9,592 nt of DNA from Oscillospiraceae bacterium (GTDB lineage: Bacteria > Bacillota > Clostridia > Oscillospirales > Ruminococcaceae): NCBI GenBank assembly GCA_018110855.1, contig JAGBFZ010000147.1, positions 1-9,592 of the forward strand, given 5' to 3'. Position numbers and translations under genes: made by a program. The notes under the pieces were generated by a model. It was not told the origin of the DNA and ran no database searches. It saw nothing but the letters and a program-made list of their open reading frames with translations. Shown here in pieces: positions 1-6,274 of this stretch; positions within the stretch are counted from its first letter, which is position 1; the number at the start of each line of letters is the position of its first letter.

Positions 1-617
<617 letters not shown>

Positions 618-641
618 TTCAATAAAGACTCCAATCTGTGA

Positions 642-656
642 TCGGGTATCACCCGA
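642..656 (-). other. Small hairpin in the alaS leader
   Basis: TCGGGT (642-647) and ACCCGA (651-656) form a perfect 6-bp stem with a 3-nt loop (ATC on the plus strand, GAT in the transcript). It begins roughly 14 nt after the predicted transcription start and ends about 9 nt before the GGAG ribosome binding site. No T-run follows it, so it is not an intrinsic terminator. A role in 5'-end mRNA stability or translational control is possible but is inference only. Confidence 0.5.
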
Positions 657-676
657 ATTAATTTACATATACAGAT

Positions 677-705
677 ATTATATCAAAATCCGATCCAATT
701 GTCAA
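677..705 (-). promoter_or_regulatory. Consensus housekeeping promoter of alaS
   Basis: On the minus strand the -35 box is TTGACA (705-700) and the -10 box is TATAAT (682-677), separated by exactly 17 bp. Both hexamers are perfect matches to the vegetative sigma factor consensus. Transcription should begin near 670, giving a leader of about 53 nt before the alaS ATG. Confidence 0.92.
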
Positions 706-758
706 TAAGCGGAAGAAAGAGTTTTGCGAAATCCGCAAAAAAAATCAGAAAAGACAAT

Positions 759-796
759 AAAAAAGGCGCAAAGTCCATTGAATACGGACCTTGCGC
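759..796 (-). terminator. Intrinsic terminator after the Rpn-family nuclease gene
   Basis: Arms at 786-796 and 766-776 flank a 9-nt loop. In the minus-strand RNA the 11-bp stem is complete, with one G-U wobble; on the plus strand the same position would be an A-C mismatch. On the minus strand the stem is followed by C and then six T (764-759). Both points indicate that it works for minus-strand transcripts. It lies about 30 nt past the stop codon at 828 and separates the nuclease gene from the alaS promoter. Confidence 0.88.
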
Positions 797-827
797 ATTT
801 TAATACAAAAGATATTTTTACTTTTCC

Positions 828-1644
828 TCATCCAAAATAAATCGCCTTTATCTGTTCATCGGTCATTCCGAGAGCCTTCATTCGTTCAATGGTTTTGCTT
901 CGTTCTTTTGCCTCGCCCTCAGCCAGACCCTCGGCTCGTCCTTCATCCTTTGCACATTTCAATGCAGAAGCCTCATCATGCAGAGCCTTTTCACGCAGTC
1001 GGGCTATTTCACGGATCTTTGTGTCCTCGCTCATATCATATATAACATGAACAGCCTTCTGCATGATGGGGACATTGGTGCGGTCTATCATATCAAACTC
1101 CTCCTCACTGTCGGCGTTGATGAACTGCAGCCACAATTCACGGCTGTTATTGGGATCAGGCTTCTTTCCCACTTTTTTCAGTTCAAAAAAGTGAATTGAA
1201 AATTTATCCGAAAAAACCTCGTTCGTTCCCTTTATCATCGCTGCGACCTCGGTGTGGTAATTATTTCCTCCGAACATATTGAAATTGATTATATTTATGG
1301 TTATAGTCTGCTTCAGCTCACTGTAATCCTCGCCGCTTTTCAACTCCGATGAATACAGCTTTGCCCAGTAAAACAGCGTCCTGTCACGATAATCGTTGTC
1401 GTTTTTCACCTGAATTTCAACATTTACAAGGCGGTCGTCCACCTTCATATTCAGGTCAAGTCGGCTGAATTTCCCCGAGACTGTTTCGGGAGGCAGTTCG
1501 GGATTTGTTATCTTTATCTCCGATATGCTTTCCAAGGGAATATCAAGCATACTTGACACGAATGAATACAGCATATCTTCGTTTTCGGTAAAGAATTTTT
1601 TGAATATTATATCAAGCTTTGCGGAAAACCAGATCTCTTCCCAT
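828..1644 (-). pseudogene. Rpn-family PD-(D/E)XK nuclease / putative transposase, frameshifted near its 5' end
   Basis: This matches the Rpn (recombination-promoting nuclease, PDDEXK_2) family. ATG at 1644-1642 follows a strong RBS (GGAGG, 1658-1654) and reads MGRDLVF, then reaches TGA at 1614-1612. From about 1628 the family sequence continues in the +1 frame as SAKLDIIFKKFFTENED and then the 248-residue stretch starting at the ATG at 1574. Removing one T from the TTTT run (1628-1625) gives a continuous 271-residue protein, close to family length. No ATG, GTG or TTG exists in the second frame upstream of 1574. In the 248-residue numbering, the catalytic-type motif is D40 followed by E53-I-Q55 (SRLDLN then VEIQVKN). 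The C-terminus has the family's EG-rich helical tail (EGRAEGLAEGEAKER), ending MTDEQIKAIYFG. Reinitiation at 1574 is possible but has no good RBS and would lose the conserved DIIFKK motif. A sequencing error cannot be excluded. The gene stands alone with its own promoter and terminator; no inverted-repeat ends were found. Confidence 0.8.
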
Positions 1645-1653
1645 GGGTATCAC

Positions 1654-1695
1654 CCTCCATGCCATTATTATATCACGCTTTATATAAAAATGCAA
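1654..1695 (-). promoter_or_regulatory. Promoter and RBS of the Rpn-family nuclease gene
   Basis: The minus strand carries a perfect TATAAT at 1672-1667 with TTGCAT (3 of 6 to consensus) 17 bp upstream at 1695-1690. The predicted start near 1660 leaves a leader of only about 16 nt, almost filled by GGAGG (1658-1654), which sits 9 nt from ATG at 1644. This intact expression signal is the main reason to place the gene's original start at 1644 and not at the internal ATG at 1574. Confidence 0.75.
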
Positions 1696-1705
1696 GTAAT
1701 ATATT

Positions 1706-1751
1706 AAAATGCCGCAGAATGAAATTCAAAGCGACACCTCATTCTGCGGCA
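1706..1751 (-). terminator. Intrinsic terminator of the recD2-to-kinase operon
   Basis: A perfect 13-bp inverted repeat (arms 1710-1722 and 1739-1751, 16-nt loop) is followed on the minus strand by TTTTAATAT. It lies 45 nt past the stop codon of the tyrosine-kinase gene. The T-run is short, so termination may be incomplete, but the long GC-containing stem and its position support the call. The nuclease promoter begins about 10 bp further on. Confidence 0.8.
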
Positions 1752-1795
1752 AACATATTTAATTGCAGTGTTATTCAGATGATCAGGAGCCATAG

Positions 1796-3250
1796 TTATC
1801 CTTCTGTCTTATCCTCACTCTTGTATTCATAACCATAGCTCTGATAGTAGCCGTATTTGCCGCCATATCTGCCGCCGTATCTGCCGTATCTTCTTTTACC
1901 GTAGGATGACTTGCCGCCCGAGGTGCAGAAGCACTTGATAAATCCGAGAATCTTTCCGTTGGCAAGTCTTTCCTTGTCCATAGCCTCGGCAACATCGGGA
2001 TGCTCCGTGGAATTTTCCTTTACCACAAAAACATGACCCGCAACAGAGCCGTTCATGAGCTGGGAATCCGTTACCATATTAACGGGAGGAGTATCCAGCA
2101 GGATATAATCGTACTCGCCGGAAACCTTTTCAAGCAGCCTTGCCATCATTCCCGAGCCGAGAAGCTCTGTGGGATTGGGCGGGATAGGTCCCGAGGGCAG
2201 AACATCAAGAGAGCCGCGCACATTCCTGCTTAATGCGTCCTCAAGAGAGCAGAAGCCGCCCAGCACCGAGGATAAGCCGTTGACTCCATTTATTCCGAAG
2301 GTGATGTTAACAGTAGGTCTTCTCATATCACAGTCGATGATAAGCACATTTTTTCCCATATCCGAAAATGCAACAGCCATGTTGGCACAGGTGGTGGATT
2401 TGCCCTCACCGGGATTTGCGCTGGTAAAAGCAATAATATTTTTTCCGCCCACAGCAAGAGAAAACTGTAAATTTGTACGGGCAGTGCGGTAAGCCTCTGC
2501 CACTGCAAAGGGTGTATTTTCATCAAGAACATAGCGCCTGCGGTTGTCGGAACGAGCCGCAGAACTGCGTTTTCCCGCAGAAAGCTCATGATCGGGGACC
2601 TCGGCAAAAACAGGCACTCCGTATATCTTTGACAGGTCGTCCATACCTGTAATGGTAACGTTCATCATTTCAATTATGAGAAAAATGATGTAAGCGGCAG
2701 CTGCTCCCAGCACAAAGCCCCCTGCACAGAAGATCATTGGCTTGGGAAAAACAGGGATATCCGCTACCTTAGCATATTCCACCACTTCGATAGAGCCTGA
2801 TTTGATGACCCTCATAAACTCTTCCTGCGCCTGTATCACAAGCACATTAACAATATCGGCAGCCATTTGAGGATCCTCATGGGCGGCAGAGATACGCATG
2901 ACCTCTGTGCCGTTCACCGAAGTGACCGAGATCATTTTGTCCAGCTGCTCATAATCATAAGGCAGGTCCAGCTCATATATCAGCGAATCAAGCATTTTGT
3001 TGCTCTTGAAAATGATCTGACAGGTGTTAACGAGCTTCTGGGCAGCGTTGATGTCATTGATATTAAGCTCCTCGCCGCTGTTTTTGCTGTTCTCCACATA
3101 CAGCAGGGCTGCTGACTCATACTTTTTCGGAAGGACAAACTCTGCCAGCGAAAAGCCAGCTACTGCGCACAGCACAGCAGTAATTATGATCGGGAGAAGG
3201 TGCTTTTTCAGAACGATAAAAAGCTTTTGTAAATCAATCGTTTCTTCCAT
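1796..3250 (-). CDS. Single-chain polysaccharide co-polymerase / bacterial tyrosine kinase (Wzz-Wzc/CapAB type)
   Basis: A 484-residue membrane protein expected to control chain length and export of capsule or exopolysaccharide, with an autophosphorylating cytoplasmic kinase. The Wzz domain covers roughly 1-195, with membrane segments at about 18-40 and 172-194 and the proline motif VADIPVFPKP (162-171) just before the second. The kinase follows: EAYRTARTNL (252-261, the EX2RX2R oligomerisation motif), Walker A NPGEGKST (279-286), Walker A' VLIIDCDMRRP (302-312), Walker B ILLDTPP (383-389). The tail from 450 to 476 holds ten tyrosines among Gly, Arg and Lys: the expected autophosphorylation cluster, here unusually dense. 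Many Firmicutes split adaptor and kinase into two proteins; here they are fused as in proteobacterial Wzc. The ATG has AAGGAG about 13 nt upstream, a long spacing, but a stop lies just beyond it and no other start fits. Last gene of the operon, 18 nt after the DegV gene. No glycosyltransferase, flippase, polymerase or phosphatase gene is beside it. Confidence 0.92.
   Translation of the reverse strand: MEETIDLQKLFIVLKKHLLPIIITAVLCAVAGFSLAEFVLPKKYESAALLYVENSKNSGEELNINDINAAQKLVNTCQIIFKSNKMLDSLIYELDLPYDYEQLDKMISVTSVNGTEVMRISAAHEDPQMAADIVNVLVIQAQEEFMRVIKSGSIEVVEYAKVADIPVFPKPMIFCAGGFVLGAAAAYIIFLIIEMMNVTITGMDDLSKIYGVPVFAEVPDHELSAGKRSSAARSDNRRRYVLDENTPFAVAEAYRTARTNLQFSLAVGGKNIIAFTSANPGEGKSTTCANMAVAFSDMGKNVLIIDCDMRRPTVNITFGINGVNGLSSVLGGFCSLEDALSRNVRGSLDVLPSGPIPPNPTELLGSGMMARLLEKVSGEYDYILLDTPPVNMVTDSQLMNGSVAGHVFVVKENSTEHPDVAEAMDKERLANGKILGFIKCFCTSGGKSSYGKRRYGRYGGRYGGKYGYYQSYGYEYKSEDKTEG
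1851..1892 (-). repeat. Short imperfect tandem repeat encoding the Tyr/Gly tail of the kinase
   Basis: On the plus strand four units follow one another: CCGTATTTG (1851-1859), CCGCCATATCTG (1860-1871), CCGCCGTATCTG (1872-1883) and CCGTATCTT (1884-1892). The unit is CCGCCRTATCTG or a 9-bp form lacking CGC-type bases. On the coding strand they encode RYG, GRYG and GKYG-like units of the tyrosine cluster. All unit lengths are multiples of three, so gain or loss would keep the frame and change the number of tyrosines. Confidence 0.7.
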
Positions 3251-3268
3251 CTGTGAGAAAACGCTCCT

Positions 3269-4135
3269 TTATTTTTTTGCTTTGAATGCGGTTGCAACCA
3301 TGTCGAAGCCGCTGTTTGCAGCAATTGCGCCGCCCACTCTGAATACAATGTCAACGGGAGGATAGCCAAGCCTTTCGGTAAGCACCTTGGCAATTTCCTC
3401 GGCATATTTCATATTCTTTCCGCCGATAATGATATATGGCGAGCCTTCGGCAATTCTGTCGCAGGTAATGTCTGCAAGCTTGGGAACAACATTCTGTTCA
3501 CCGCGGGGCTTGGCAACCACCTTTGTGCCCTCGCCCTTCAGGAGGATAACAGGCTTTAATCCAAGAAGCTCTCCCGCAAATGCAGCGGCAGCGCTTATTC
3601 TGCCCGATTTCTTCACAAATCTCAGGGAATAAGCCGCAAGATATACCTCGCAGACCTCAAACCAGTCTGCAAGATATTTTTCTATCTCATCGGCGGACTT
3701 GCCCTCCTCAGCCATTTTCGCAGCCTCAATTACGGGATATCCGTAGGTTCCCGAATAGCTTGTGGAATCAAGAACTCTTATCCTGACCTTATCTGCCTTT
3801 TCGGGGTGAGCCGAGAAGAAATTATCCCTTGCATGGCAGGCGTTCTGATAGGTAGCCGAACCGTGGGAATTTATTGAGATAAAGAAAATATCCTCATAAT
3901 CAGCGGAATATTTTTCAAAAAGCTCCTCGAACTCAAAAACAGTCAGCTGTGAATGAACGGGCAGCTCGGGTGATCTATCAATAAGGTCGTAATACTCGTC
4001 CTTTGAGATATCCCCGTCTCTGAAGCTCCTGTCACCCACGGTAATGGGAAAGCCGAGAACGTCAATGCCGTATTTTTCGCTGAGATCCTTGGTGATATCG
4101 CTGGCGGAATCGGTTATAAGCTTGATTTTTGACAT
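3269..4135 (-). CDS. DegV-family (fatty-acid-binding-like) protein
   Basis: A 288-residue DegV-fold protein. Characterised relatives (FakB) bind a fatty acid and present it to the kinase FakA for phosphorylation and entry into phospholipid synthesis. Family marks: LITDSASDI near the N-terminus (6-14), HSQLT (61-65, usually TSQPS), SHGSATYQNA (90-99, usually LSGTYQSA), VLDSTSYSGTYG (121-132), FVKKSGRISAAAAFAG (173-188), LGLKPVILLKGEG (191-203) and RVGGAIAANSGFD (266-278, usually GPVIGAHTGPG). Full length for the family. At two places where FakB proteins use Thr and His near the ligand carboxylate, this protein appears to have His61 and Asn274; Ser93 is kept. It may therefore bind a different ligand. 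It starts at ATG with AAAGGA upstream, 25 nt after trmL and 18 nt before the tyrosine kinase gene. No fakA is present in the window. Confidence 0.9.
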   Translation of the reverse strand: MSKIKLITDSASDITKDLSEKYGIDVLGFPITVGDRSFRDGDISKDEYYDLIDRSPELPVHSQLTVFEFEELFEKYSADYEDIFFISINSHGSATYQNACHARDNFFSAHPEKADKVRIRVLDSTSYSGTYGYPVIEAAKMAEEGKSADEIEKYLADWFEVCEVYLAAYSLRFVKKSGRISAAAAFAGELLGLKPVILLKGEGTKVVAKPRGEQNVVPKLADITCDRIAEGSPYIIIGGKNMKYAEEIAKVLTERLGYPPVDIVFRVGGAIAANSGFDMVATAFKAKK

Positions 4136-4160
4136 GATAATGATATCCTTTCCGGGACGG

Positions 4161-4658
4161 TCAGTCCCATGTGTATTTTGTCAGCCTGCCCTCAGTCTCA
4201 AGGTCGGGATAATCCCATTGTCTCAATACCTCGTAAACTGCAATGGCGGCGGAATTTGACAGATTAAGGCTCCTTAATGTGCTTCTCATGGGTATGCGGA
4301 CGCACTCTTCGGGGTGGGCATATAAAAGCTCCTCGGGAAGCCCTGCGTCCTCCCTGCCGAAAATAAGATAGGAATTATCGGGATATTCAGCGTCGGAATG
4401 TATCCTCCTCCCCTTTGTGGTAAAGAAGAAAAAGCTCCCTCCCTCGTTTTTCCCGAAAAAGTCCTCAATATTATCGTAATAGCTGATATCCAGCTTGTCC
4501 CAATAATCGAGACCAGCTCTTTTCAGCTTTTTATCGTCTATCTGAAATCCAAGCGGTCTTATTAGATGGAGCCTTGCCCCCGTTACAGCGCAGGTGCGGG
4601 CGATATTTCCCGTATTCTGAGGAATCTGAGGCTCGCAGAGAACGATATTCAGCCGCAT
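4161..4658 (-). CDS. trmL: tRNA (cytidine/uridine-34 2'-O)-methyltransferase, SPOUT family
   Basis: A 165-residue protein, essentially the same size as E. coli TrmL (YibK, 157). It transfers a methyl group from S-adenosylmethionine to the 2'-OH of the wobble nucleotide of tRNA-Leu isoacceptors. The SPOUT motifs are all visible: EPQIPQNTGNIARTC (9-23, with the catalytic-type Asn15 and Arg21), LIFGREDAGLP (98-108) and IPMRSTLRSLNLSNSAAIAV (122-141), which forms the C-terminal knot and SAM site. Start at ATG 4658, preceded at 5 nt by an AAGGGGGG ribosome binding site that touches the stop codon of the upstream kinase gene (4673-4671), so translation is probably coupled. No insertion or missing key residue is seen. 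Confidence 0.95.
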   Translation of the reverse strand: MRLNIVLCEPQIPQNTGNIARTCAVTGARLHLIRPLGFQIDDKKLKRAGLDYWDKLDISYYDNIEDFFGKNEGGSFFFFTTKGRRIHSDAEYPDNSYLIFGREDAGLPEELLYAHPEECVRIPMRSTLRSLNLSNSAAIAVYEVLRQWDYPDLETEGRLTKYTWD

Positions 4659-4670
4659 ATTATCCCCCCC

Positions 4671-5528
4671 TTACAGCGTCTCATAATCGCAGAGATTATG
4701 GTTTTCCGTAAGGAAATCAAGGCAGCGTTCAAGGAGAATACCCTCTCTCGGGTCGGTGCTGTAGCCATAGGTCGTCTTAATGGCAAGCTCAAGGAAGGAA
4801 GCAGCCCTGTTCATGGCAATGGGAAGGCTGTCACCTCTTAAAACCGAGCCTGTCAGCACCGAAGCAAAAACATCGCCCGTTCCGGGATATCCCGCATTTA
4901 CCTGAACATACGGAACCCTCCAGAATTTATTATGCTCCCTGTCATAGCCTGCATTGCAGTATTCGCCGCAGATATATGCGCTGGTGATAACGACCGTTTT
5001 GGGTCCCATTTCCGAAAGTCTCACAAGAATGCTTTTCATCTCCGAGGAAGAGCGGGGCATAAGCCCGGGGTCCTCACCCAGAAGAATGGCAGCTTCCGTC
5101 ATGTTTGGGGTTATCATATCCGCAACGGCGGCAAGCTCCCCCATTCTGCGTCTCAGCTCTGCAGTGCAGGTCTTGTAAGGCTTTCCGTGATCTGCCATAA
5201 CAGGGTCAACCACCTTTAATGCATTGGGATAGCTTGAGAAAAATTCAAGGCAGTGATCTATCTGGCTTGTGGACGCAAGAAATCCGCTATAAACGCAGTC
5301 AAAATCTGTTTTCAGCCTTTTATAATGCTCCAGAGCGGGAATGATATAATCCGTAAGATCCCGCATGACCACCTCGCCGAAGCCCCCCGTATGAGTGGAG
5401 AGTATCGCCGTAGGAACGGGACATACCTGTATTCCCATTGCCGAAAGAGTGGGAAGTATCACCGACAATGAGCAGCGCCCCATTCCCGAAAGATCGTGGA
5501 TTGCGGCGACCTTGATATTGCTGTTCAA
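4671..5528 (-). CDS. Pyridoxal/pyridoxamine kinase, ribokinase (PfkB) superfamily
   Basis: Phosphorylates vitamin B6 vitamers (pyridoxal, pyridoxamine, possibly pyridoxine) with ATP in the B6 salvage pathway. I place the start at TTG 5528-5526, giving 285 residues, close to E. coli PdxY (287). An ATG at 5582 in the same frame would add 18 unusual residues, overlap comF and lack an RBS, whereas AAAAGGTGG lies 9 nt before the TTG. The N-terminus VAAIHDLSGMGRCSLSV (7-23) and CPVPTAILSTHTGGF (36-50) are typical of clostridial pyridoxamine kinases. VVDPVMADHG (106-115), TPNMTEA (140-146) and the anion-hole/catalytic GTGD (216-219, Asp219 the likely base) complete the fold. The RBS-to-start spacer contains a run of eight T. 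It lies 29 nt after comF and 12 nt before trmL. It could be named pdxY or pdxK; sequence alone does not settle which. Confidence 0.92.
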   Translation of the reverse strand: MNSNIKVAAIHDLSGMGRCSLSVILPTLSAMGIQVCPVPTAILSTHTGGFGEVVMRDLTDYIIPALEHYKRLKTDFDCVYSGFLASTSQIDHCLEFFSSYPNALKVVDPVMADHGKPYKTCTAELRRRMGELAAVADMITPNMTEAAILLGEDPGLMPRSSSEMKSILVRLSEMGPKTVVITSAYICGEYCNAGYDREHNKFWRVPYVQVNAGYPGTGDVFASVLTGSVLRGDSLPIAMNRAASFLELAIKTTYGYSTDPREGILLERCLDFLTENHNLCDYETL

Positions 5529-5546
5529 GAAAAAAAACCACCTTTT
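5526..5546 (-). promoter_or_regulatory. RBS with T8 spacer and TTG start of the B6 kinase gene
   Basis: On the minus strand AAAAGGTGG (5546-5538) is followed by eight T (5537-5530), one C, and TTG (5528-5526). This decides the start over the upstream ATG at 5582. The homopolymer fills almost the whole 9-nt spacer, so slippage would change SD-to-start distance directly. Confidence 0.75.
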
Positions 5547-5557
5547 AGGTAAATAAT

Positions 5558-6274
5558 TTATACGGTAGCGGCGGCAGCACATATTACACGCTCCGCTCCG
5601 AGACCGTAAAGCAGCGCAGAGCAGGCATCGAGGGTTGAGCCTGTGGTGAGAACATCGTCTGCAAGCAGAACGGTCATTCCCGAAAGAGGGCTGCCCGAAA
5701 GCTCTGTGTAATATATCCTCTTTGCGTTCTCTTTTCTCTCGCCTGTGCTTAAAGTATGCTGAGCGATTTTTGAAAAACGCCTGCGGATAAGATCTGTCCT
5801 GATGGGTATATCCGTCCCCTCAGTAATATATTCTGCCAGCTCCTTCGCCTGATTATAGCCCCTGATGCGCATTTCTCTCGGAGACATGGGAACGGGCACC
5901 GCAATGTCGATATCATCAAGCACGCCCATCACTCTCAGCTCGTCACGAAGCACTCTCCCGAAAACAGCTGCGCCGTTCAGATTATTTTTGAATTTAAGGG
6001 TGTAAACGCCCTCCCTTGCCGCTCCCGAATAATATGCTGCAGCAGCACAAAGCTCATATTCATGAGCTTCTTTGCAGTCACATTCCGGGCGCATGGGCTT
6101 TCCGCATTTCCGACAGATATGTTCGTCCGCCCAGAGTATTTCCGAAAAGCACTCCTCGCAGCAGAGAAGGTCATATTCAATAAATCCGCCGCAGAAGGGG
6201 CAGCGGTTTGGGAAAAAGAAATCGAGTATATAGCTTTTTATGCTGCTGTCACCCTTGATGATACCCTTGTCCAT
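5558..6274 (-). CDS. comF: ComF-family phosphoribosyltransferase-like competence protein
   Basis: A 238-residue ComF (ComFC/GntX) family protein. Relatives are needed for natural transformation in several bacteria, acting in the cytoplasm during handling of incoming single-stranded DNA; the exact biochemical role is not settled. The N-terminal zinc-binding part has cysteines at 25, 28, 38/39, 42, 54, 57, 65 and 67 (CPFCGG, CCEEC, CRKCG, CDC). The phosphoribosyltransferase domain has VPVPMSPREMRIRGYNQA (126-143), QHTLSTGERKENA (172-184) and the PRPP loop VLLADDVLTTGST (202-214). Its ATG shares one base with the recD2 stop codon (TGATG), with AGGAG 8 nt upstream inside recD2, so the two are translationally coupled. 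The helicase comFA, its usual partner in Bacillus, is not next to it. Whether this organism is competent cannot be told from the window. Confidence 0.93.
   Translation of the reverse strand: MDKGIIKGDSSIKSYILDFFFPNRCPFCGGFIEYDLLCCEECFSEILWADEHICRKCGKPMRPECDCKEAHEYELCAAAAYYSGAAREGVYTLKFKNNLNGAAVFGRVLRDELRVMGVLDDIDIAVPVPMSPREMRIRGYNQAKELAEYITEGTDIPIRTDLIRRRFSKIAQHTLSTGERKENAKRIYYTELSGSPLSGMTVLLADDVLTTGSTLDACSALLYGLGAERVICAAAATV

Noticed and set aside
722..740. 7-bp inverted repeat TTTTGCG / CGCAAAA between the Rpn terminator and the alaS promoter
   Set aside because: Short, AT-rich stem with no proper T-run in the minus direction and no gene that would need it on the plus strand. It could be a weak back-up terminator but this is not supportable.
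828..1574. Treating the 248-residue frame from ATG 1574 as the true complete gene
   Set aside because: The conserved N-terminal segment continues upstream in frame to about 1626, no RBS precedes 1574, and a strong RBS and ATG lie at 1658-1642 in the neighbouring frame.
1612..1632. Programmed ribosomal frameshifting at the start of the Rpn gene
   Set aside because: The required +1 shift has no recognisable slippery codon pair, internal SD or downstream structure, and only a four-base T run. A mutation or sequencing error is simpler.
1783..1995. Arg/Ala-rich 70-codon frame on the minus strand overlapping the kinase tail
   Set aside because: It is the shifted reading of the repeat-rich tail of the kinase gene; its composition comes from the repeat.
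4671..5582. Longer B6 kinase reading frame starting at ATG 5582 (303 residues)
   Set aside because: The extra N-terminus is unlike the family, overlaps the comF 3' end and has no RBS, whereas TTG at 5528 has a good RBS and gives the normal length.
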